Assembly: GCA_002305725.1 (NCBI GenBank)
Contig: DBQM01000037.1
Span: forward strand, 3,579-67,578
Length of the DNA: 64,000 nt
Direction: 5' to 3'
From: Ruminococcus sp. UBA1394
GTDB taxonomy: Bacteria > Bacillota > Clostridia > Oscillospirales > Ruminococcaceae
This document shows positions 51,231-58,818 of this stretch, one piece after another. The translations under genes were made by a program, and so were the position numbers. The first letter of the stretch is position 1, and each line of letters starts with the position of its first letter. The notes under the pieces are model-generated. The model saw only the letters and a list, made by a program, of their open reading frames with translations. It was not told the origin of the DNA and did no database searches.

Positions 51231-51258
51231 AGTAAACCAAAAAATTGCGTTCACTATC
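51231..51258 (-). repeat. R1 repeat remnant
   Basis: ATAGTAAACCAAAAAATTGCGTTCACTAT joins the outer end of the right hairpin of R1 to the outer end of its left hairpin, as if the 100 bases between had been deleted. It lies in the leader of zapA. Confidence 0.65.
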
Positions 51259-51315
51259 ATTATAATATATTTTTCACCGATTGAAAATACCCAAAACAAA
51301 TTTTTTTCAAAATTT

Positions 51316-51900
51316 TCAGAAATATCTTATAAGCGCTCTGACTTTTCCGAGTATTTCAACATCATCAGCGATAATTGGTTCCATGGAATCGTTTTCGGGC
51401 TGCAGTCTGAAATGACCGTCCTCTTTGTAGAAGGTCTTTACAGTCGCACTTTCACCATCAACCAGCGCAACGACAATATCGCCGTTTTCAGCATAGTTCA
51501 TCTGCTCAACGACAATGAGGTCGCCGTCATATATCCCGACGTTTATCATGCTTTCACCTTTGACTTTCAGCGCAAAAAGGGGATTGGAATAGGTCTGGTC
51601 AGAGGTAAAGCTGATGTAATCCGTTATATTCTCAATTGCCGTAATAGGAATACCTGCGGCAACGTTTCCCACAACAGGTACGCTTACTCCACTTTCAGCA
51701 CCTTTCAGTCTGATTGCCCTGTTGTGGTTGTCCATTTTTTCTATGTACCCCTCTTCAACGAGGAGGTTTATATATTTATGGACAGTTGATGTCGATTTGA
51801 TATCCAGCGCAGAACAGATTTCTCTGACTGTCGGCGGATATCCGTTTTCAATTGAATCCTTTATGAACTGATAAATGTTCATTGCTTTTTCATTAAGCAT
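51316..51900 (-). CDS. lexA: LexA repressor
   Basis: The 194-residue SOS repressor has an N-terminal winged helix-turn-helix (PPTVREICSALDIKSTSTVHKYI) and a C-terminal self-cleaving domain: cleavage bond Ala82-Gly83 in VAAGIP, nucleophile Ser117 in GESMIN and Lys155 in ATVKTF. It is 25 bases after murC and probably shares its transcript; I found no obvious LexA box (CGAAC..GTTC type) in front of it. Confidence 0.95.
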   Translation of the reverse strand: MLNEKAMNIYQFIKDSIENGYPPTVREICSALDIKSTSTVHKYINLLVEEGYIEKMDNHNRAIRLKGAESGVSVPVVGNVAAGIPITAIENITDYISFTSDQTYSNPLFALKVKGESMINVGIYDGDLIVVEQMNYAENGDIVVALVDGESATVKTFYKEDGHFRLQPENDSMEPIIADDVEILGKVRALIRYF

Positions 51901-51924
51901 AATTAAGCTCCGTTTCTGTTTTGC

Positions 51925-53343
51925 TTAGTTATCTGCTTTAAGCTTCTTATAAATCATCTTTGCGACTTTGTAGACGTCACCGCAGCCAAGTGTAATCACA
52001 AGGTCGCCGTCCTGTGCGTTTTCGCAGACGTAGTCGCATACCTGCTGAAAGTTTTCGTACTTTCTTTCGTCAGTATATTCAGCTGATTCGTCCTGCGGGA
52101 AGTAAACACAGCCGTCAATTTTTTCAGCAAGGTTTCGTGAGAAAATATTGTAGGTGTTCTTTTCTCTTGAACCCATAATGTCGGTGAGTACTGCGATATC
52201 CGGAATTGACAGCGCCTTTGCAAAATCGTCAAGAAGAATTGAAGTCCTTGAAAAAGTAAATGGCTGGAATACTGCCCATACCCGCTTGTAACCCATTCCC
52301 ATAGCCGCCTGTAAGGTGACAGAAAGCTCTGTCGGGTGGTGGGCATAGTCGTCAACGATAGTTATTCCCTTTTCCTTGCCGATAAGCTCAAAGCGTCTGC
52401 CTGCGCCTCTGAAATCAGCAAGTCCCTGACGAATGCTTTCAAAGTCTACTCCAGCATAAAATGCCGCTGCGGCAGCTGCAAGAGAGTTCAGGACATTGTG
52501 CATTCCGGCAACGTGAAGTCTGATTTTTCCGATTTCCTCACCCTTGTGCATGAGGGTGTATTCAGTTTCCATTCCGGAAATCCTTGTGATATTTTCAGCA
52601 TAGTAATCATTTTTCGGGTCAAGACCGAATGTGATAAATTCCTTGCCCTCGATACCCTCAACTGCTTTGAGCGTATTGGCGTCGTCGCCGTTTATAATGA
52701 GAGCCTTTGTTGCCTTTTCAGCAAACTTGTGGAATGACTTTATAATGTTTTCAAGATTTTTGAAGTAGTCCAGATGGTCCTCGTCAATGTTGAGGATAAC
52801 GGCGCAGTCGGGGTAAAGCTTCAGGAAAGTGTCAACAAATTCGCAGGACTCGCACACCATAATATCGCTTTTTCCTGCACGTCCGCTTCCGCCGATACAA
52901 GGCAGCTTTCCTCCGATAAACGCTGAAAGGTCAACCTTTGCTGTATAGAGTATCTGTGTTATCATGGAAGTGGTTGTGGTTTTGCCGTGAGTACCGGAAA
53001 CGCAGATGGCGTTGTTGTACCAGCTTGTGACAATACCCAGCAGTTCACTTCTTTCCAGTACCGGAACGCCGCTTGCCTTTGCCGCAATAAGCTCCGGATT
53101 ATCAGTCATGATAGCGGCTGTGTGGACGATAAGGTCTGCACCCTCAATATTTTCCGCTCTCTGTCCCAGAAATACCGGAATACCCATTTTGCGTACTGCC
53201 TCAAGGGTCTCGGTTTCGTTGTTGTCAGAGCCGGTGAGATAATAGCCCTGTGAATGAAGTATCTGCGCCAGCGGGTACATTCCCGAGCCGCCGATACCGA
53301 TAAAATGAATATGTTTTTTTCCTTTTAATATATCTGTGTTCAT
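51925..53343 (-). CDS. murC: UDP-N-acetylmuramate--L-alanine ligase MurC
   Basis: The 472-residue Mur ligase adds L-alanine to UDP-MurNAc in the cytoplasm. It has the N-terminal GIGGSGMYPLA, the ATP loop SGTHGKTTTT near 115, NIDEDHLDYF near 185 and DDYAHHPTEL near 330. AGAGGT precedes the ATG. It is followed by lexA on the same strand and diverges from spoVG. Confidence 0.96.
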   Translation of the reverse strand: MNTDILKGKKHIHFIGIGGSGMYPLAQILHSQGYYLTGSDNNETETLEAVRKMGIPVFLGQRAENIEGADLIVHTAAIMTDNPELIAAKASGVPVLERSELLGIVTSWYNNAICVSGTHGKTTTTSMITQILYTAKVDLSAFIGGKLPCIGGSGRAGKSDIMVCESCEFVDTFLKLYPDCAVILNIDEDHLDYFKNLENIIKSFHKFAEKATKALIINGDDANTLKAVEGIEGKEFITFGLDPKNDYYAENITRISGMETEYTLMHKGEEIGKIRLHVAGMHNVLNSLAAAAAAFYAGVDFESIRQGLADFRGAGRRFELIGKEKGITIVDDYAHHPTELSVTLQAAMGMGYKRVWAVFQPFTFSRTSILLDDFAKALSIPDIAVLTDIMGSREKNTYNIFSRNLAEKIDGCVYFPQDESAEYTDERKYENFQQVCDYVCENAQDGDLVITLGCGDVYKVAKMIYKKLKADN

Positions 53344-53452
53344 AGTAAAAACCTCTTATACCAGTTTGAGTACCGAATTTTAACGTTATTGTATATTTTA
53401 TCCGGAAACGTTCAATAATATCCCTGTAAACAAAAGGAGGTCATCTTGCAGC

Positions 53453-53737
53453 ATGAATATTTCAGACATCAAAATCAGAAAAACCATTACCGAGGGCAGA
53501 CTGAGAGCTATTGTTTCAATAACTCTTGAAGACACCCTTGCAGTCCATGACATCAAAATTGTTCAGGGGGACGAAAGACTTTTTGTCGCCATGCCGAGCC
53601 GGAAGGACGATAACGGAGTTTTCCGTGATATTGTTCATCCGATTTCTCCCGAAGCAAGAAAAAGAATCGAATCGGAAATTCTCGACGCCTACAGCCGCCA
53701 CCTTGCAATTACAGAGGCTGAGGCACAGGCTGTCTGA
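53453..53737 (+). CDS. spoVG: SpoVG, RNA/DNA-binding regulator
   Basis: The 94-residue protein is a full SpoVG: MNISDIKIRK, AIVSITLEDTLAVHDIKIV, LFVAMPSRK and DIVHPISPEARKRIES. It affects septation and sporulation in Bacillus and binds RNA in other Firmicutes. AAAGGAGG lies upstream. It is monocistronic and diverges from murC. Confidence 0.95.
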   Translation: MNISDIKIRKTITEGRLRAIVSITLEDTLAVHDIKIVQGDERLFVAMPSRKDDNGVFRDIVHPISPEARKRIESEILDAYSRHLAITEAEAQAV

Positions 53738-53749
53738 GACCACTCATGG

Positions 53750-53779
53750 CTGAACGTTTACGGACGTTCAGTCTTTTTT
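53750..53779 (+). terminator. Terminator of spoVG
   Basis: CTGAACGT and ACGTTCAG pair, followed by TCTTTTTT; it overlaps the 3' end of the convergent Nudix gene. Confidence 0.85.
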
Positions 53780-54313
53780 ATTTTTAAGGATGTGTGATGC
53801 CTTTAAAACGCCTATCTGCGTTTTGGAATCTGTTATTTCTCCGTTTAAAACCATTTCCACTGCCTTGTCAAGAGGAACTTTTACAACGTCAAGAAACTCG
53901 TCATCGTCAAGGTCCTGATGTGAAAATTCCAGTCCGGAGGCAATATAGAGGTGGATAACCTCGCTTACATAAGCGGGAGTAGGGACTATCTCGCCCAGAT
54001 ATTCGTAGCTTTTGCAGGTGCAGCCGGTTTCCTCCAGCAGCTCACGCTTTCCGCAGTCGTAGTGCTTTTCACCCGGTTCAAGCTTTCCTGCCGGAATTTC
54101 AAGCATTACCTTGTGGTGGGGGTATCTGTACTGTCTGACCATAAGTATTTCTTCATTGTCCGTCACCGGAATTACAGTTACACCGCCGGAATGATGAACA
54201 ACGTCACGCTGTACTTCCTTGCCGTTTTCAAGCAGAGCCGTGTCCTTTGTGACTTCAAAAATTCTTCCCTTGTAAACGCTTTCGCTTGCAACTGTTTTTT
54301 CCTCCAGATGCAT
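53768..54313 (-). CDS. Nudix hydrolase, ADP-ribose pyrophosphatase type
   Basis: The 181-residue enzyme has a complete Nudix box (G-x5-E-x7-REUxEExGU) at about residues 79-101 with REVLEETG-like RELLEETGC. The N-terminal VYKGRIFEVTKD and QYRYPHHKVMLEIPAGK are typical of NudF-like ADP-ribose pyrophosphatases. It would clear ADP-ribose or related nucleotide sugars. AAGGAGG precedes the ATG. Confidence 0.92.
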   Translation of the reverse strand: MHLEEKTVASESVYKGRIFEVTKDTALLENGKEVQRDVVHHSGGVTVIPVTDNEEILMVRQYRYPHHKVMLEIPAGKLEPGEKHYDCGKRELLEETGCTCKSYEYLGEIVPTPAYVSEVIHLYIASGLEFSHQDLDDDEFLDVVKVPLDKAVEMVLNGEITDSKTQIGVLKASHILKNKKD

Positions 54314-54315
54314 AA

Positions 54316-56784
54316 TTATTCCTCCTTGTTATTGTCCTCGTGTATTTTTCTGCACGGGCGGCAGTTTATTTTCCTGTTTTCATAATATTTCTGAAAATCA
54401 ATCGGGTCGCTTTGTTCATAGTCATAGTAGTGGGCAAATCCGCCGTCACGCTTTTCTTTGCGTGTGATAAACAGATAGAACGCAAGCAGAATCACTCCGC
54501 AGAGGGTTATTACTGCTCCCTCTTTAAGTCCGGGAGTTTCATACCGGAACTCTATCCTGTTTTCTCCTGCCTCAGCCTTTACAGCCATAAATCCGCCGCT
54601 TACCTTTTCAACGTCTGCCGGCTTGCCGTTTACATAAGCAGTCCAGCCCGTGTCGTAGGGGACACTGAAAAATACAAGCTTTGGCTGTTCAAGTGTGATT
54701 TCGGCGTCAAATCCGTCTGAATCGTATATAAAACTTGAACAGGTTTCCTGTGAACGCTTTTCGCAGTCTTCAAGGTATGCAGTATCGTTAAGTCCGACAC
54801 ATTCCTCAGCCGGAAGACTTGTTATAATATCAGAATACTTTTCAGCCTGTTCATCTTCAAGGACAAGCGCTCTCATAAGCAGACGTTCTTTTGTCTGGTC
54901 GGTATATTTATCATATAAATCATGGACTATATAGTTGTCGTATGTGAATCCCATAGGCAGATAATACTGGTTTTCGTAGACATAAAAACCGTTCTGCTCG
55001 CCGATATATTCAAAGCCCGGCAGTTCTATCTCATAGGTATAAGTATCTTCCTTGTCTGAATATACTTTATCGAAGTAGTATTTCACAGAGAAAAGACCTC
55101 TCAGTATGTGCTTGTCAAGAGGCGCTCTTGACGCAACGTCACGGGTCACGCCTATTTCCGAGTAAAACTCCATGATACTTCCCGGCACGATACTCTGAAA
55201 TGCTCTCATTGAGGAAAGTCCCCAGAACATAGGGTAGTTGTCATAGTTTTCCGAAATGTCAACACGGTAAAACTGGTTTTCTTCTTCCTCCAGTTCAAGG
55301 TTTTCACTTCCGTGCAGACCGTTGTTAATGTAAATCTGGTTGTAAGGACCGAGCATAGCGCCGAAATACTCAACAGCGGCAGTACATACGATACATGAAA
55401 CGACAGTTGCGATAACAGCCTTTTTCATGAAAGGTTTTCCGGTTAAACGAAGCTTGTTTATGTGCCACAGGAAAACAAGTCCGGCAGCGCATATCACTAT
55501 TGTGAGATAAAAATGGATTTTGTAATTCGGGAAACTGAACCATATTACATTGCCGTCATCGTCCTTTTTCGGGAAAACGGAGATAACAGTCAGAGCCGCA
55601 AGGACAGCTGCGCATATCTTTATGCCGCCTCTGAAATCAATTGTTCTGTCGTCGAATGCCTGGGCAGTCATCATTGCCATTATAAGAATCGGCATATAGT
55701 ACCAGCGTGCGTAATATGAACTGTTAAAGGTATAGAATGCGCTGTTTAAAATCGGGATAAATGCGCAGATAATGCAGACTGCAACAAGACGCTTTGACCA
55801 GTGGCTTTTTCTTGATTTTGTGAATGCTATAACGCCGGCCATGGAGAACATAGGCAGATATCCGCCGATAGATGACCACTTTCCGCCATCGGAGCTGAAA
55901 AGATTAGGTCTTGCCGGAACGTCCGGTATCATAAAGAAACTCTGGATAATTCGCAGTATTCTTGTGCGGTCGCTGTAGGCTACCATGTTAAGACCGTAAA
56001 GGCGTTCGTTTATACGGTAATTACCGAGTATTGCGAGTGCAGCAGGCAGCAGCATTACACAGGCAATCATAACGCCGATAACGGCTTCGATAACAAGTGA
56101 GAAAAACTTTTTCCATGTGATTCTGAAATCCGGCGATTTGAGCCTTACAAGCAGATAAAGCACAAGGAAAACAGCCTGTCCGGTAAAGAAGAAATAGTTG
56201 ATTATTCCCATGAGGGCAACGGAAAGTGCGAAAACTCCCCGCCTGTTGTTGTTTACACGTTCTTCCATGGCAATGAGCATAAGAGGGAAGAAAGCGGTAA
56301 CGTCGTGGAAGTGATTGAAAAAGATGTTGAACATCTGGAAACCGGAAAATGCGTATAGCACACCGCCGATGAGTGCGGAGTTTTTGCCTCTGACAAACCG
56401 TCTGATGTAGGCATAGGCAGTCATTGACGCAAAGCCGAATTTCATTGCAAGGAGTACCGGCATTGCAAAAGTCACAAGGCACTGCGGCAGGGGAATGGTC
56501 AGCCAGAAAAACGGACTTCCCAGCAGATAGAATGAGTATGAGCCGAGAAAGTTTGCACCTAAGTCAGTACCCCAGTCCCAGCCGAGCCCCTCGCTTTTTA
56601 TAAATTCATGGGCATGGTTGTAAAAGGGAACCTGCTGTGAATTGTAGTCGCCGTAATATATGTAATATCCGCCGTTATAAATCAGCAGCGGAAGAATCAT
56701 AAGCAGAAATGCTCCGAATCCCAGCAGAAATGCTGTCAGATATTTTTCTTTTTTGTTTGCCGACAGCGGTGAGTTTATCTTCAA
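54316..56784 (-). CDS. YfhO family membrane glycosyltransferase-like protein
   Basis: The 822-residue protein has about 12-14 membrane segments and an extracytoplasmic C-terminal region, the architecture of YfhO. The N-terminal YNGGYYIYYGDYNSQQVPFY loop and DWGTDLGANFLGSYSFY carry the conserved acidic residues of GT-C glycosyltransferases. In Bacillus, YfhO is needed for glycosylation of lipoteichoic acid. A teichoic-acid gene pair lies a few kb away. The start is TTG at 56784, nine bases after AAAGGA. It ends two bases before the Nudix gene. Confidence 0.9.
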   Translation of the reverse strand: MKINSPLSANKKEKYLTAFLLGFGAFLLMILPLLIYNGGYYIYYGDYNSQQVPFYNHAHEFIKSEGLGWDWGTDLGANFLGSYSFYLLGSPFFWLTIPLPQCLVTFAMPVLLAMKFGFASMTAYAYIRRFVRGKNSALIGGVLYAFSGFQMFNIFFNHFHDVTAFFPLMLIAMEERVNNNRRGVFALSVALMGIINYFFFTGQAVFLVLYLLVRLKSPDFRITWKKFFSLVIEAVIGVMIACVMLLPAALAILGNYRINERLYGLNMVAYSDRTRILRIIQSFFMIPDVPARPNLFSSDGGKWSSIGGYLPMFSMAGVIAFTKSRKSHWSKRLVAVCIICAFIPILNSAFYTFNSSYYARWYYMPILIMAMMTAQAFDDRTIDFRGGIKICAAVLAALTVISVFPKKDDDGNVIWFSFPNYKIHFYLTIVICAAGLVFLWHINKLRLTGKPFMKKAVIATVVSCIVCTAAVEYFGAMLGPYNQIYINNGLHGSENLELEEEENQFYRVDISENYDNYPMFWGLSSMRAFQSIVPGSIMEFYSEIGVTRDVASRAPLDKHILRGLFSVKYYFDKVYSDKEDTYTYEIELPGFEYIGEQNGFYVYENQYYLPMGFTYDNYIVHDLYDKYTDQTKERLLMRALVLEDEQAEKYSDIITSLPAEECVGLNDTAYLEDCEKRSQETCSSFIYDSDGFDAEITLEQPKLVFFSVPYDTGWTAYVNGKPADVEKVSGGFMAVKAEAGENRIEFRYETPGLKEGAVITLCGVILLAFYLFITRKEKRDGGFAHYYDYEQSDPIDFQKYYENRKINCRPCRKIHEDNNKEE

Positions 56785-56838
56785 TTGTCATGTTCCTTTC
56801 TGTTTGTAACTGTTTTTGCCGTTACGAATATACTATTA

Positions 56839-57315
56839 TCAGAGGTCGATGATATTCGTCATAATTCCGGAGGGTGACGCATCTATTATTCCGAATGACG
56901 GTTTTCTGCCGTCCCTGGGACATGAGGTGCTTCCCGGATTCATGATATACAAACCGTCCTCATAGGCGCAGAAACGTTCGTGAGTGTGACCGTAAAGAGC
57001 AATATTTGCTCCCAGATTCCTTGCCTTTGCCTTGAGAGGTTCAAGGGAATATTTCACGTCATAGCGGTGACCGTGAGTGGCGTATATTTTGCAGTTTTCA
57101 GCCGGCATGAGAAAAACTTCGTTTTCGCTGAAGCTTCCCAGATCGCAGTTGCCTTTGACATGAACTATCTGCTTGTCGGGGTATTGTGCGGCTATACGGT
57201 CAAGTTCTTCTTCACCGTCACCGAGATGTATATATAAGTCAGCATAGTACCCTGTGAAAATTTTCTCCAGAGAAAAATAGCTTCTGTGAGAATCAGACAT
57301 TACAATAATTTTCAT
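56839..57315 (-). CDS. YfcE/MJ0936 family metallophosphoesterase
   Basis: The 158-residue protein has the calcineurin-like metal motifs: DSH at residues 8-10, LGDGEEE near 32, GNCD near 54 and GHTH near 107, with THGH near 79. The family hydrolyses phosphodiesters; the physiological substrate is unknown. AAGGAGG precedes the ATG. Confidence 0.92.
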   Translation of the reverse strand: MKIIVMSDSHRSYFSLEKIFTGYYADLYIHLGDGEEELDRIAAQYPDKQIVHVKGNCDLGSFSENEVFLMPAENCKIYATHGHRYDVKYSLEPLKAKARNLGANIALYGHTHERFCAYEDGLYIMNPGSTSCPRDGRKPSFGIIDASPSGIMTNIIDL

Positions 57316-57436
57316 AATTTTTCCTCCTTACTCTCACAATGAGGTTATATATAAAAAAATTATATCATAAATATAGAGTAATTACAATGGTTTTTCTGCT
57401 GTTTTACAGCAAATATTTTTTTGAGGTGTTTTACTT

Positions 57437-57682
57437 ATGGCAAAAATCGACCCGTCTAAATTAGACGAACTTTTAAAAGTTGCAGGCAAAAAGCTGAATA
57501 TTCCGCCGGATGAACTGAAAAAACAGCTTGAGGCAGGAAAATTTGACGCTGCTATGAACAGTATGAGCAAAAGTGATGCGGCAAAATTCAATCAGGTCAT
57601 AAAAAATCCGAAAATGATTGAAAAAATGATGTCAACACCGCAGGCACAGGCGCTTTATAAAAAAATCACCGGCGAAAAGTAA
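57437..57682 (+). CDS. Small helical protein, unrecognised
   Basis: The 81-residue, lysine-rich protein is predicted to be all alpha-helical, with an amphipathic KLDELLKVAGKKLNI start and a Met-rich NPKMIEKMMSTPQAQALYKKI end. There is no signal peptide or membrane segment. It starts a same-strand group of four small genes ending in bofA, 46-18 bases apart. GAGGTG precedes the ATG. A sporulation role is only suggested by position. Confidence 0.75.
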   Translation: MAKIDPSKLDELLKVAGKKLNIPPDELKKQLEAGKFDAAMNSMSKSDAAKFNQVIKNPKMIEKMMSTPQAQALYKKITGEK

Positions 57683-57728
57683 AAAGTAATATCATTCCGT
57701 CAGAGGAGGGGAGGGACTTCCGGAAAAT

Positions 57729-58103
57729 ATGGACGATTTAATGGGAAAAATTCAGGAGGTTCTGTCCGACGAGGAGAGTATGAAACAGCTGACCGAGCTT
57801 GCGTCATCTCTCTTTTCCTCTTCGGAGGGTGAGGGAGCAGGAGAGGAAAGCGAAAGTGTGAGGGAAGAAAAAAAGGAGGATGACTCCGGCGGAGGAATGG
57901 ACTTTGATTTCAGCAAGCTGCTTATGATGGGGCAGGTTATGAGCTCAGTTTCAGGTGATAAAAATGCGGAGCTGCTTATCGCTCTGAAACCGCTGCTGAA
58001 AGAGGAGCGGCAGGCAAAGGTTGACAAGGCGGTGAAAATGTTAAAGCTTTTTGCCGTATTCAGTGTACTTAAAGAAAGCGGAATGCTCAACGATCTTTTC
58101 TGA
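57729..58103 (+). CDS. Acidic helical protein, unrecognised
   Basis: The 124-residue protein has an N-terminal helix (MDDLMGKIQEVLSDEESMKQLTELASSL), a disordered Glu/Ser/Lys/Gly linker (about 31-56) and a C-terminal helical bundle with LIALKPLLKEERQAKVDKAVKMLKL. The segment resembles helix pairs of other small clostridial proteins, but I cannot name a family. It may pair with the proteins on either side. Confidence 0.7.
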   Translation: MDDLMGKIQEVLSDEESMKQLTELASSLFSSSEGEGAGEESESVREEKKEDDSGGGMDFDFSKLLMMGQVMSSVSGDKNAELLIALKPLLKEERQAKVDKAVKMLKLFAVFSVLKESGMLNDLF

Positions 58104-58120
58104 ACAGGAGGTTTAAGGCT

Positions 58121-58510
58121 TTGAATTACAGCAATACGGATATGAACTATATGCGCCGTGACGCACTCCGGAGGACACGGGAGATGCACCGGCAGAACAT
58201 GAACAGAAATGATGTACAAGCACAGCTAAAGCCTGAGTCTGTTATGCCGTTTGATACTCCTCCTCCGGAAGCACAGCCGGAGTCTGAAACAAATCATACT
58301 GAGGGTAAAAAAGCGGCTCAAAAACAGCCGATGCCGCCGAAAAGTTGTCCCGGACGGAAGGGCGGAGGGATAAGCAGTCTGCTTTCCGGGTTTTTTACGG
58401 ACGGCAAACCCGACAATGATAAAATAATAATAATTGCGCTTATTGTAATTCTTGCAAGAGAGGGCGCAGATTTAAAGCTGCTTTTAGCGCTGGGATATAT
58501 ACTTATGTAA
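58121..58510 (+). CDS. Proline-rich protein with C-terminal hydrophobic segment, unrecognised
   Basis: The 129-residue protein has an Arg/Asn-rich N-terminus, a Pro/Glu/Lys-rich linker (about 40-78) and a hydrophobic end (IIIIALIVILAREGADLKLLLALGYIL) that could form one or two short membrane helices split by the charged REGADLK. The start is TTG at 58121 after AGGAGG, or ATG at 58142. It lies 20 bases before bofA, which suggests a sporulation membrane function; this is inference. Confidence 0.7.
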   Translation: MNYSNTDMNYMRRDALRRTREMHRQNMNRNDVQAQLKPESVMPFDTPPPEAQPESETNHTEGKKAAQKQPMPPKSCPGRKGGGISSLLSGFFTDGKPDNDKIIIIALIVILAREGADLKLLLALGYILM

Positions 58511-58522
58511 CGGAGAATAAAT

Positions 58523-58777
58523 ATGAATGATATGATTTTCAAAGGAATATGGGCAGCTGCAGGGATTATAATGCTTGTTTACTATGCACGGAGAAAAAAT
58601 ACGGTAAAGTCGGCGCTTTCGGGTATGCTCAGCGGCGGGGCGGCACTTGTCCTGCTGCATTATTTCGGGGATAATCTGGGGTATGCGCCGCCGGTGAATC
58701 TTTTCAATACTGCCGTGTCGCTTGTACTTGGAGTGCCTGGGGCGGCGCTTATAATGGCGGTGAATCTTATAAAATAA
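58523..58777 (+). CDS. bofA: BofA family protein (pro-sigma-K processing inhibitor)
   Basis: The 84-residue protein has three hydrophobic segments and the BofA signature: GDNLGYAPPVNLFNTAVSLVLGVPGAAL. In Bacillus, BofA holds SpoIVFB inactive in the outer forespore membrane until late sporulation. It is the last of four small same-strand genes. A weak GGAG-like site precedes the ATG. Confidence 0.85.
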   Translation: MNDMIFKGIWAAAGIIMLVYYARRKNTVKSALSGMLSGGAALVLLHYFGDNLGYAPPVNLFNTAVSLVLGVPGAALIMAVNLIK

Positions 58778-58778
58778 A

Positions 58779-58818
58779 AAAGCGTCCGGATTTACATTAA
58801 AAATCCGGACGTCGCTTT
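58779..58818. terminator. Bidirectional terminator between bofA and the teichoic-acid gene
   Basis: AGCGTCCGGATTT pairs with AAATCCGGACG(T)CGCT with A-rich and T-rich flanks on both sides. It includes the stop region of the convergent gene. Confidence 0.85.

Noticed and set aside
51900..51925. LexA operator before lexA
   Set aside because: The 25-base gap after murC has no CGAAC..GTTC-type palindrome.
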